From contig JAJDUH010000047.1 in NCBI GenBank assembly GCA_022826805.1, positions 23,524 to 87,523 on the forward strand: 64,000 bases of DNA. Direction: 5' to 3'. The stretch comes from Candidatus Poribacteria bacterium (GTDB taxonomy: Bacteria > Poribacteria > WGA-4E > WGA-3G). The notes under the pieces were generated by a model. It was given only the letters and a program-made list of their open reading frames with translations. It searched no databases and was not told where the DNA came from. The translations under genes were made by a program, and so were the position numbers. The first letter of the stretch is position 1, and the number at the start of each line of letters is the position of its first letter. Of the stretch, positions 8,188-16,293 are shown one piece after another.

Positions 8188-9603
8188 ATGCCGCAACAGG
8201 AGGCACACCTACGAGATTACTTCCAACTTATCCGAAAACATGCCTTTACATTCTGTTTGAGTATTCTGCTGGTATTAGGAACCGCCTTGGTTATCTCACT
8301 GCGTTTGCCCAAAACGTATGCTGCTTCCACTTTAATGTTGCTCGTCCAACCCAGCGCAACATCGTCTCTTCCTTCAGCAAACCTTTTTCAAAGCGTCCTT
8401 TCCGGTGGTATTGACCGTAGGGAAATGGAGACAATCAGTGCTCGATTTTCCACAGAGTCAATGCTAAAAATGGCAATCGAAAATCTTGAAGAGAGCGGCA
8501 ACATAAACGCAGTCGCTCTCCTCCCACCGATTGGCAAACTCAAACGGATGCTGAAGGCACACCTCAATCCAGACTCCGATTATATTAACTTGTCAATTGC
8601 TTTGACCGAAGCAGAAGGCGGAGAGCGCAACGCAGCACTCCTTGTTAACCAACTCGCCCAAGATATGAAAACGCTGCGGCGCGGAGATGAAGAGACAAAA
8701 CTCAGAAAACGCATGGAATTTCTCGAAAACAAACAACGAGAAATCCAAGCCGAAATAGAGAAACACCTCGACGCTCTCCGCCAATTTGCCCGTCAAAATG
8801 GCAGTCCAGAGATATGGGTGCCGACGCTGACCAATCTGCTCGAACGTTACGCCCGTGTTCGAGAAAATATTGAGACAAATCAACAACAACTTTACGCAAC
8901 GCGTGCCCATATAGCATATCTTCAAGAACAACTAAGACTTCTGCCGGAGCAGACGCAACTATCTGAAACCACCTCTTATGATCCGGTTTGGCTCTTTCAA
9001 CAAGAGAAACTTTTTACCCTTGAATCACAGCGTATTGCGGATAAAGAAAAGGCAGGTAAGACCGCATCAGAACTGAAAGGTCTTGACGCACAAATCGCTG
9101 ACATTCAGAAGAAAAATACGCAAATCCCACCTAAGACGACCACCCTCACTTCAGGGCCCTCTGCCCATTATACCTATATAAAGAACCAGTTGATAACGTT
9201 TATTCCAAATCTCTCGCGTTATGAAAATGCCGCCGAACACCTCAAACGGGAACTTGACACGTTAGAAACCGAGTTGATGCAACTGCTGGAACAAATTCCT
9301 GAAAATCAGATTATTCTCACGCAAATGGGAGCTAAAATTCAGAAAACCAACGCACTTGCCGAAGAAATTGCCAAACGTTCACTTGAAGCTGAAATATTAT
9401 ACGCTGAATCCAAGCTAACCGTCGCTCGCAACCAGATAGGGGGTATTGAAATCATCGATCGCGCTGTACCAAGGAAGATTCCTGTCAGTCCACAACTCCG
9501 ACTTATTTTTGTTATCGCGGGGATCGCTGGCACAGTTCTTGGACTTACGATTATCTTGTTTAGTGAATATTTCAGCAAAACCACTGAAAGTATAGAAAGT
9601 TAA
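8188..9603 (+). CDS. Wzz-like polysaccharide chain-length/co-polymerase protein
   Basis: A 471-residue polysaccharide co-polymerase of the Wzz/GNVR type. The N-terminal helix (about 17-37, after LRDYFQLIRKHAF) begins the Wzz domain. The middle (about 155-405) is coiled-coil rich with long EIQAEIEKH-like heptads, and the C-terminal helix (about 440-462) follows IIDRAVPRKIPVSPQ, a typical Pro-rich pre-membrane motif. The protein ends shortly after this helix and lacks the fused tyrosine kinase found in Wzc. No other polysaccharide gene lies nearby, so the exported polymer is unknown. The start has no close Shine-Dalgarno; an AGGAGG at about 8140 is too far upstream. Confidence 0.8.
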   Translation: MPQQEAHLRDYFQLIRKHAFTFCLSILLVLGTALVISLRLPKTYAASTLMLLVQPSATSSLPSANLFQSVLSGGIDRREMETISARFSTESMLKMAIENLEESGNINAVALLPPIGKLKRMLKAHLNPDSDYINLSIALTEAEGGERNAALLVNQLAQDMKTLRRGDEETKLRKRMEFLENKQREIQAEIEKHLDALRQFARQNGSPEIWVPTLTNLLERYARVRENIETNQQQLYATRAHIAYLQEQLRLLPEQTQLSETTSYDPVWLFQQEKLFTLESQRIADKEKAGKTASELKGLDAQIADIQKKNTQIPPKTTTLTSGPSAHYTYIKNQLITFIPNLSRYENAAEHLKRELDTLETELMQLLEQIPENQIILTQMGAKIQKTNALAEEIAKRSLEAEILYAESKLTVARNQIGGIEIIDRAVPRKIPVSPQLRLIFVIAGIAGTVLGLTIILFSEYFSKTTESIES

Positions 9604-9655
9604 ATAAAGTGTTTCCCAGCATTTGTGGCTTTAACTTTAGGTTTTTGAAAAAAAA

Positions 9656-9685
9656 ATGTCATTTTTTGTTAAAATGTGGTATAAT
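9656..9685 (+). promoter_or_regulatory. extended -10 promoter candidate
   Basis: TGGTATAAT ends at 9685 (perfect TGnTATAAT). A weak -35 ATGTCA lies at 9656-9661, with an 18-bp spacer. It would transcribe the small frames at 9700-9946 or an unrecognised RNA. Confidence 0.5.
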
Positions 9686-9742
9686 ATATAGTATATCCAA
9701 TGCACAGAGACCTAACGAAGCCTTGGCATAGCGAAAATTTTT

Positions 9743-9946
9743 ATGAACCTATGCTTCAGTTCTTTGATGTTCTTGATATGTGCCTTGATACAAGACGTTT
9801 TCATTATCGGTTTCCTGCTGTCTTCAGGAAAGCAGCAGCGATTGAAACTATCCAGAGTTTACGAGTCATGTCCCTTGAACAACCGTCGCTGGCACAATTA
9901 CGTAAGTCCTCCGGAATACTTTCCCGATATTGATTCCCTGCTGTAA
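9743..9946 (+). CDS. possible small membrane protein, doubtful
   Basis: A 67-residue frame 58 bp downstream of the extended -10 promoter. It starts with one hydrophobic helix (about 2-27) and ends in a polar tail rich in Pro and Asp. It overlaps another frame (9700-9933), and neither has a Shine-Dalgarno, so at most one is real. I do not recognise it; only the promoter and the helix-then-polar layout speak for it. Confidence 0.2.
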   Translation: MNLCFSSLMFLICALIQDVFIIGFLLSSGKQQRLKLSRVYESCPLNNRRWHNYVSPPEYFPDIDSLL

Positions 9947-10065
9947 AAGTGGATTAAAAAAACGAAGACAAATAGCACTGATACATTTAAAACTTGAAAA
10001 TATATTACATTTTCGGTATGATATGTGAAAACTATCCTAATGAATATATTTTTTCTGTTAAAAAC

Positions 10066-10094
10066 TTGACAGAAATTTGCATCAGTGCTATTTT
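10066..10094 (+). promoter_or_regulatory. sigma-70 type promoter for the large envelope protein
   Basis: Perfect TTGACA at 10066-10071, a 17-bp spacer, and TATTTT at 10089-10094. It leaves a leader of about 345 nt before the ATG at 10445, unusually long. Confidence 0.5.
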
Positions 10095-10444
10095 AAAAGC
10101 CAAGAACAGTTTTGTAGGTGTTTCAGCACGCGTTACTGAGAGAATTCCTGCAAAACTAACCCTTAATTTGTTGGAAGGAGACTTGCTTTTATACGCTTCG
10201 CCCGGTATTCGCAATTTTGTGGTATCTGCGTAGCAATAATCGCGGAGATCAAAATTGAAACACCGTTAATTGTATTAACGATATTTTGACTCCATTGTTT
10301 ACAAAGAAAAAGCGGTTCCAGCCATTTTTAAGGTTTTTTGTTCGGATACCAGGGTGGATGCAGCGAAAAAACAAGTAATGTTCACATCGCTGTCCTGTTG
10401 CCCCAATTTCCGATTCATTATTTCCAAGGAGGAAAAACAAAGTA

Positions 10445-13400
10445 ATGAACAGGCTAAAACAATCAATTGATGTTTTACTTGTAGCGACCTGTATCCTGAG
10501 TGCTTTTGTGCTTTACGGTTGTGGTGCACAGAGCCTTGGTCCACAAGAACCCCTATTACCAACAATTGAGGGGAGCTCTAAATTCTCAGCTCGGTTCCAG
10601 TTGGAAGAAGAACCGCAATTTTTCTACGACCTATTTGGTAAAGAGCTGCTTGAAGGTAACGAGGTCTACAACTATCGTGAACAGAAAGAGTTCGACCAGA
10701 ACGGCGAACTATTTGTTGGTTGGACAGGACAGTTAGATAGTGAAAGATTCTCGGCACAGTTGGATAGAACCGTTTTAACTGAAGATAGTTTCCGCGGCAG
10801 ATATACTGAGTTTGCTATCGGTGATAGCATGCGTTTCAAGCCGTCCACATTGTTCCCAAACCGTTACATCCTCTATAAAACTGAGTTTGACGGACTTCGT
10901 TGGGATATTTCTTTTGCACAGGAACGTCATCTCTTTACACTCATCAACTCTCGTATCTCGAACCCTGTTCAGTTGACAGACGCGGCGGCGAACCTCGCAC
11001 CAACTCTTGGACGTCGAAACGGTCTGAATGAAGACGCTGGGGTACGGCACCTTGAAAATGCACGTCTCATAGGTTTTCGGGCGCAAGGTCTTTTAGGTGA
11101 CATTTTCCGAGTTGGGTTCACTTATGTCAATCTTCATAAAGAACACCCTGAGCGTGTTGAAAACCCAATGATGGGTACTGTTGCAAATACACCTCCGGAA
11201 AGTATTACTGTTGTCTTCCGAGATGACTCGCCTGAAGACAATCACAACCTCGTTACACAATTCTCTGGTTACGATGCCAACCTACACAGCGATAATCTAC
11301 AGGGTGGTGTCGGTGCAGCTTTCAAAAGCATGGCAATTACCGTGATTACGCAAGAGGTGGAAGACTTAACGCCAGAAGAAATTGAAGAAGGTGTTGAGCC
11401 AAAGTCGCAACCTGCGAAAACCGAAAAAATTGAGGTTTTCATTAACGACATCACGCCAATCGATGTCGGCGGACTTCCCTCTGAAATTCGCGACTCTACT
11501 GACGGAAAATGGGTGATGGTAGACGGCTTCAATAAGATGAAGTATGACCTCGTTTTTGAGGAGCACGGTATTGAAGCTCGCACCGTTCAGTCGGTTGTTT
11601 TTGACATGGTGGTAGCAGGTGATTACAACATCGCCGTTATCGGCTTTAGTAATGCAAATAAAGCCGCTGAAGGTGCTGATCCGTTTGCTGAAGAATGGAT
11701 TAAAACCGAAGACGGTCATATTGAAATGCCGTATCGTGATGTTATTGAAGCTCCCGGTAACTATGGTCAATCTTCGGATTATACCAGCAACCGTTCCAGC
11801 CTCAAGGATGATCCCAGCAGCTGGACAGGTGAAGGTAGACCGCGCAAAGTTAGTTATCGCTACGGTGCAGCGCGTGCAGCAGTCCTCTACGGGCTTGACC
11901 TCGAAGGAACTATCGGTAACGTTTTCGTCCGAGCACACTACTCCATTAACGGGAAATACAAACAGTATCCTACAATTCCCAAAGATCAGACTGGATTTAG
12001 CAGACTCAAACCGACGATCATAGGCGAAGATGGCGAGGAAGAAACCGGTGTCTCTATTGATCCGGCAACAGGCTTGCCTTTAGACCGCAATGGCATACCC
12101 ACCTATTCCGAGACCGAAGGTGAACGATTTGAAGCCAGATTGGGCGGTGACGGAACTGACGAAGGCGGCGATGGTGAACTCGGTAGAGAAACCGCATGGT
12201 TTATTCACCTCAGATCTCGCTTCGGAAAGTTGTACCTCGAAGGTGTCTACTATCATATCGATCCAGGTTACACCACAACCTACCTCAATTTCGGTGCTAA
12301 CACCGATAGGGATCAACCCTACACCCTGGAAAGGACACCTGAGTCTCAGGCTGAAAGAGATCCGTGGGACGAAGTCAATTACGCCCTCATTGAGGATGAC
12401 GATGATGATGATGACTGGCCCGATGATATCGACTTCGACGGAGTCCTACCACGCGCTGATGACAGAGACCAGAATGGCGTTTTGGACTTCCAAGAAGACT
12501 TCCTCATCTTTGATGCCGATCCTCCGGTGTTTACCGATCTCGTTGACCTCAACAACAACGGAACTATCGACTCCCTTGAGGATGATTTTGAACCACAATA
12601 TGAGTACGGGGTAGACAGGGCAGGATACCATGTCTTCGCTGAATATGACCTCCTTGATAACCTTTCACTCAAAGTCGGATGGCTAAACGAGAGCGAAGTC
12701 TCAAGCCGCCGCAAAAACGATTCCAAGTACCTCCACGTTACCTATCAACGGGACATTCCAGACTTTGGAACAGTGCTCTTCCAAAACCGGTTCGTTCGTG
12801 TTCGTGACGATATTCCAGACTATACGATCACACTACGTGTCGGTGAATTGGAGCCTGTCCAGATTTCCGACGAGCTCGACTTCTACAATGCTCGTGTGAA
12901 TACCACAACGCTTCAGTTCCTCTATACCGCTGTCCCCAATCTCACATTAGAAGCAAAGTTCCTCGTTGTTCTGCAAAAACAGTTCGAGCAGGATGAAGAA
13001 GGTGCTATCTTCTTGGATGTTGAAGGCTCCGGTGACGACGACGATCCGCTTACCGCCGATCAACGCGTTGACTTCATGGTACCTATTGAGCAGGTTCGTG
13101 CCAGTGGTGAAAAACGGGAATTCCCGTTCTATCCAGATCACGGAATTAATGCTCTCAACCCCGAAGATCCGGGCTTAATCTACGATTCGGAAAATTGGAA
13201 GAAGCGTCGTTATCCGGAACGGGATATTCGCAACCAGCAGACGATTCTTAAAGCACGGTATGAGATCCCACTCGGAGATCTCCCCTTCATTGACAGAATT
13301 GGTGAAGATTTGACTTTGACACCGATGGTCAAGTACATCTGGGATCGCGCCTTTGACCGCGGCGCAGAGGAAATTGGAGACGCACTTAACCCGCGTCTGT

Positions 13401-13771
13401 TTGTTCCTACTGATGATGAGCCTATCGAGTACTTACGCTTCAACCGTAGAAGTCGTGAAGATGTACTCGGTGTCCGGCTTGACTATCAGTTCACACAACG
13501 GATGAACATTCTCGGTGGTTTCCAATACCGGAAATTCACCAACCGGGATAACAACTTCAAGCAGTATTTGACAAACTTCCCGGAAGACGAGGATGTCCCA
13601 GTGCTTTTCCGTCCAGACCTGCGGACACGGATCTTTGAAGTCCAAGCAATCAACCGTGGTGAATGGCTTGGGTTTAACATTGTTATCCTCGCTGGTTACC
13701 GGCGGACTACTATCTTGCTCGACCACACGACGAGTAACACAACGTTCGTGCGAGCGATGATGGGTTTCTAA
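10445..13771 (+). CDS. large envelope/outer-membrane protein with EF-hand-like loops
   Basis: An 1108-residue protein I cannot assign to a named family. It begins with a lipoprotein-like signal (VLYGCG, Cys26). It then has a long region rich in short amphipathic strands and ends in a C-terminal aromatic residue (AMMGF), as outer-membrane beta-barrels do. An acidic run of Asp codons (about 650-657) precedes two Ca-binding-type loops, DRDQNGVLDFQE (about 673) and DLNNNGTIDSLE (about 701), of the EF-hand/dockerin kind. Start 10445 follows AAGGAGG. A lipid anchor together with a barrel end is unusual, and one signal may be fortuitous. Its place just upstream of exbB/exbD hints at an energised outer-membrane process. 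Confidence 0.55.
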   Translation: MNRLKQSIDVLLVATCILSAFVLYGCGAQSLGPQEPLLPTIEGSSKFSARFQLEEEPQFFYDLFGKELLEGNEVYNYREQKEFDQNGELFVGWTGQLDSERFSAQLDRTVLTEDSFRGRYTEFAIGDSMRFKPSTLFPNRYILYKTEFDGLRWDISFAQERHLFTLINSRISNPVQLTDAAANLAPTLGRRNGLNEDAGVRHLENARLIGFRAQGLLGDIFRVGFTYVNLHKEHPERVENPMMGTVANTPPESITVVFRDDSPEDNHNLVTQFSGYDANLHSDNLQGGVGAAFKSMAITVITQEVEDLTPEEIEEGVEPKSQPAKTEKIEVFINDITPIDVGGLPSEIRDSTDGKWVMVDGFNKMKYDLVFEEHGIEARTVQSVVFDMVVAGDYNIAVIGFSNANKAAEGADPFAEEWIKTEDGHIEMPYRDVIEAPGNYGQSSDYTSNRSSLKDDPSSWTGEGRPRKVSYRYGAARAAVLYGLDLEGTIGNVFVRAHYSINGKYKQYPTIPKDQTGFSRLKPTIIGEDGEEETGVSIDPATGLPLDRNGIPTYSETEGERFEARLGGDGTDEGGDGELGRETAWFIHLRSRFGKLYLEGVYYHIDPGYTTTYLNFGANTDRDQPYTLERTPESQAERDPWDEVNYALIEDDDDDDDWPDDIDFDGVLPRADDRDQNGVLDFQEDFLIFDADPPVFTDLVDLNNNGTIDSLEDDFEPQYEYGVDRAGYHVFAEYDLLDNLSLKVGWLNESEVSSRRKNDSKYLHVTYQRDIPDFGTVLFQNRFVRVRDDIPDYTITLRVGELEPVQISDELDFYNARVNTTTLQFLYTAVPNLTLEAKFLVVLQKQFEQDEEGAIFLDVEGSGDDDDPLTADQRVDFMVPIEQVRASGEKREFPFYPDHGINALNPEDPGLIYDSENWKKRRYPERDIRNQQTILKARYEIPLGDLPFIDRIGEDLTLTPMVKYIWDRAFDRGAEEIGDALNPRLFVPTDDEPIEYLRFNRRSREDVLGVRLDYQFTQRMNILGGFQYRKFTNRDNNFKQYLTNFPEDEDVPVLFRPDLRTRIFEVQAINRGEWLGFNIVILAGYRRTTILLDHTTSNTTFVRAMMGF

Positions 13772-14111
13772 ATGGCAGTTGGATCGCTGGATACGAGGGA
13801 ATCGTGTCCAGCGATTTCTGGTTTCGTAACATCAACTATGATGCCACTTCCCGTAACACCGAAATAAAGTGCGTAACTTCTTAGGCATTCAGGTGTTATT
13901 TACGAGAATGGCATTGTAAGCGGTAGGCGAAATTTTGACATCGCGACCCCGCGACCTGAAACTGTGTAACTTTTGAGACGCTGAAATAGAAATAAAATTG
14001 AGTTGTTGGACAAGGTCCCACGCTTTATCCATACAACACCTTACGTTATCAAATGACTTGTAGAGATTTGCCACTGCATGCGGCAAGTTACCCTAAGGAG
14101 GATTAGAACGA
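13772..14111. other. 340-bp intergenic region
   Basis: It contains the 12-bp hairpin just after the upstream gene and the TAAGGAGG ribosome-binding site of exbB. No convincing promoter or gene is seen between them. Confidence 0.6.
13783..13815 (+). terminator. hairpin after the large envelope protein gene
   Basis: ATCGCTGGATAC (13783-13794) pairs with GTGTCCAGCGAT (13804-13815), twelve base pairs with one G-U, loop 9 nt, followed by the weakly U-rich TTCTGGTTTC. The strong stem just 11 bp after the stop suggests a terminator or mRNA 3'-end stabiliser. Confidence 0.6.
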
Positions 14112-15101
14112 ATGACTCGTTTTAGTTTAGTGTTAATGTTAATCGCCTGTATCGGCTTGTCAGCTGGTCCGGTTTTCGCACAAGAAGGTGGCGGAACCGT
14201 TCGTGGTCAGATTGTTGATACGACTACAGCACAGAGTCCGATTGAAGGCGTTGAAGTTAAAATTGTTGCCCAAAGTGGAGAAGAATTTGAAACAGTCACC
14301 GATGCCAACGGCGATTATGAACGTTCTGGTGTTCCCGCAGGTCGCTATCTTATCAGTATCTACAGAGATGGATATGGTGACCGGCTTGGAAAACCCGTTA
14401 CAGTTGTGAATGGCGGCGACCATTTCGTCCCACTCAAAATGACCAAAAAAGACAATATCGTTACTTTCTTCCAGAAATTCGGATTCGTCTTTTGGCCGCT
14501 CGCCCTCTGTTCGATCACCGCATTAACCTTCATTATTGAAAGGCTGTTCACCTTCGTCCGGAGCCGTTCCCGAATCGGAACCGAAGAGTTTATCGCTAAT
14601 ATCGCGGACTCACTCCGGAAAGAGAACATTATGGAAGCCGTCTCGACTTGTGAAGAAGCCGGTGGACCGCTTGCTAACGTCCTTAAAGCAGGACTGCTCC
14701 GATACAGTCAAGCCCAAATCGAAGAACGCGACATCAGTAAAGAGGAAATTCAGGAATCCATCGAAGAAGCAAGTCTCCTTGAAATTCCTGAACTCGAAAG
14801 AAACCTGCCGGTCCTTGGTACCGTCGCAGTCGTTTCGCCGCTGTTCGGCTTGCTTGGAACTGTTACAGGTATGATTAGTGCGTTTACTACAATCGCTCTT
14901 GAAGGTACTGGTGACCCGCAGCAGCTCGCAGGTGGTATCTCACAGGCACTTCTCACAACTGCTGCTGGCTTGACAGTTGCTATTCCCTGCTTGATTTTCT
15001 TCCAACTCTTTGATAGCTGGGTTAACAGACACATGGTTGAGATCTCACAGGTTTCTACCGAGATTGTGAACCAGCTAATTGTTGGTGAAGGTGATGCCTA
15101 G
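14112..15101 (+). CDS. exbB: ExbB/TolQ proton-channel protein with N-terminal carboxypeptidase-regulatory-like domain
   Basis: MotA/TolQ/ExbB-family proton channel that energises TonB- or Tol-type machines with ExbD. The 329-residue protein is longer than classic ExbB because it starts with a signal peptide (about 1-24, ending VFAQ) and a periplasmic beta-sandwich (about 27-110) resembling the carboxypeptidase-regulatory/CarboxypepD_reg type (GTVRGQIVD... VTDANGDYERSGVPAGRY). The channel part follows: helix 1 at about 122-142 (FWPLALCSITALTFIIERL), a cytoplasmic region, helix 2 with the conserved VVSPLFGLLGTVTGMI, and helix 3 with LTTAAGLTVAIPCLI. AAGGAGG precedes the start. Two exbD genes follow, forming a compact operon. 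Confidence 0.88.
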   Translation: MTRFSLVLMLIACIGLSAGPVFAQEGGGTVRGQIVDTTTAQSPIEGVEVKIVAQSGEEFETVTDANGDYERSGVPAGRYLISIYRDGYGDRLGKPVTVVNGGDHFVPLKMTKKDNIVTFFQKFGFVFWPLALCSITALTFIIERLFTFVRSRSRIGTEEFIANIADSLRKENIMEAVSTCEEAGGPLANVLKAGLLRYSQAQIEERDISKEEIQESIEEASLLEIPELERNLPVLGTVAVVSPLFGLLGTVTGMISAFTTIALEGTGDPQQLAGGISQALLTTAAGLTVAIPCLIFFQLFDSWVNRHMVEISQVSTEIVNQLIVGEGDA

Positions 15102-15110
15102 TCTCGGGAC

Positions 15111-15137
15111 GGGCGGGATATCTATCTACACCCGCCC
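15111..15137 (+). other. GC-rich hairpin between exbB and exbD
   Basis: GGGCGGG (15111-15117) pairs with CCCGCCC (15131-15137), loop 13 nt, in the 113-bp gap between exbB and the first exbD. There is no U-tract. It may set the relative amount of the two mRNAs' segments. Confidence 0.4.
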
Positions 15138-15214
15138 TCTCCTCACAGACTTCGTAGGGTCTCAGGTCATCGTACCTCAGCCCCAGTCTCATCAACGAGA
15201 AAGGAGACTTTGAA

Positions 15215-15664
15215 ATGCAACAAAACGGTGATGCCAAACTAACACTGCTTGCGACCAAAATCAGAGAACGCAAAGCACCAACGCTTAGCATGGCACCTAT
15301 GATTGATTGCGTATTCCTGCTCCTGATTTTCTTCATGGTGTCAACAACCTTCTCACCGATTCCAGGTCTTCGGGTGCAGTTGCCCCCACCGGGGAAACCT
15401 TCACCTGACAAACCCAAAGGTTTGACTGTCCGAATCGCGAATCCGGAAGCTGGTGAGGACAGAGGCACTATGGTGCTGAACGATACAGTCGTTCAAATTG
15501 ATGAAATGTTCAATCAGTTCATCAACGCGCCAGAAGAAGCCACAAGCATGCTGATTATCCAATCAGAGCGAGAAGTTCTTCATGAGCAGATTGTTCAAGT
15601 AATGGATATCGCAAAACAGGCAGGTATAGATAAAATCGGGTTCGCTATCGTCGCCCGAGAGTGA
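15215..15664 (+). CDS. exbD: ExbD/TolR-family protein 1
   Basis: A 149-residue ExbD/TolR partner of the proton channel. It has a short cytoplasmic N-terminus, one helix (about 31-49) preceded by SMAPMIDCVFLLLIFFMV, then a Pro-rich linker (QLPPPGKPSPDKP) and a small periplasmic domain. The Asp in APMIDC is the conserved membrane residue needed for proton-driven work. AGGAGAC lies before the start. It belongs to the exbB-exbD-exbD operon; having two ExbD proteins is common where they form a heterodimer. Confidence 0.9.
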   Translation: MQQNGDAKLTLLATKIRERKAPTLSMAPMIDCVFLLLIFFMVSTTFSPIPGLRVQLPPPGKPSPDKPKGLTVRIANPEAGEDRGTMVLNDTVVQIDEMFNQFINAPEEATSMLIIQSEREVLHEQIVQVMDIAKQAGIDKIGFAIVARE

Positions 15665-15717
15665 TTCTCTTCGCGCGACGCACATAGCATGTCCCTCCCT
15701 ATACAAGGAGAATTCAG

Positions 15718-16140
15718 ATGGCTTTGAACATGACTCGACGGAAGAAAACGGGCGACGACGAAGATATTCCGATGGCGCCTATGATTGATTGCGTGTTCTT
15801 GTTGCTCATCTTTTTCATGGTGTCTGCTGTTATGCGGGTTCCCCCGCCTTTCACTGTCACTTTACCCGATTCCGCAACAAAGCACGAATTCACACGCAAG
15901 AAATTCAACCTTTTCATTAGCACTGACGGGCGGATTTCGATTGATGATCAGGAAATGCTAACATTGGAGGACATGGAGCTTTTTATAGCTGCACATGAAA
16001 ACCAGATCAGCACCTTGATTATCAAGGCAGACAAACGCGCAAAGCACGGTGTTGTCATTGATGTGGTAGAACGAGCGAAACAACGCTCCAGTAAAACGGA
16101 GGGGCTCGAAATCGCTTTTGCGGTGTCGGAAGAAGACTGA
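15718..16140 (+). CDS. exbD: ExbD/TolR-family protein 2
   Basis: Second ExbD/TolR homologue, 140 residues. It carries the same PMAPMIDCVFLLLIFFMV membrane segment (about 18-36) with the conserved Asp, followed by a periplasmic domain with the alternating strands and helices of the family. An AAGGAGAA ribosome-binding site precedes the ATG. It differs from the first copy over the periplasmic part, so the two probably pair rather than substitute for each other. It is the last gene of the unit, followed within 20 bp by a strong terminator. Confidence 0.9.
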   Translation: MALNMTRRKKTGDDEDIPMAPMIDCVFLLLIFFMVSAVMRVPPPFTVTLPDSATKHEFTRKKFNLFISTDGRISIDDQEMLTLEDMELFIAAHENQISTLIIKADKRAKHGVVIDVVERAKQRSSKTEGLEIAFAVSEED

Positions 16141-16156
16141 AGAACACAACACAGTT

Positions 16157-16192
16157 AAAAGAAAAAGGCAGCATGTGCTGCCTTTTTCTTTT
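16157..16192 (+). terminator. bidirectional rho-independent terminator
   Basis: GGCAGCA and TGCTGCC form a perfect stem with a 2-nt centre, flanked by A-rich (16157-16166) and T-rich (16183-16192) arms. It lies between the converging exbD and gltB genes and suits both strands. Confidence 0.92.
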
Positions 16193-16293
16193 GCAATATA
16201 GCCTGCTTATGGAATATTAAATTCGGCAAAAAGAGGGCAATCGAATCAAGAACACTGTCCTTAACACTTGTTCGCTGAACGAATGTGCTTTTT

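Larger units (their letters stand above)
9604..10444. other. 841-bp intergenic region with two promoter candidates
   Basis: Mostly AT-rich and without a convincing gene. It holds an extended -10 promoter at 9656-9685, weak overlapping small frames at 9700-9946, a second promoter at 10066-10094, and a 350-nt stretch leading to AAGGAGG just before the gene at 10445. Short frames such as 9994-10233 have no ribosome-binding site and overlap the second promoter. Confidence 0.6.

Noticed and set aside
9994..10233. 79-codon plus-strand frame
   Set aside because: No ribosome-binding site, and the TTGACA promoter lies inside it.
12391..12440. Short tandem GAT/GAC repeat, CRISPR-like at first sight
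   Set aside because: It is an in-frame run of Asp codons within the large envelope protein; no spacers.
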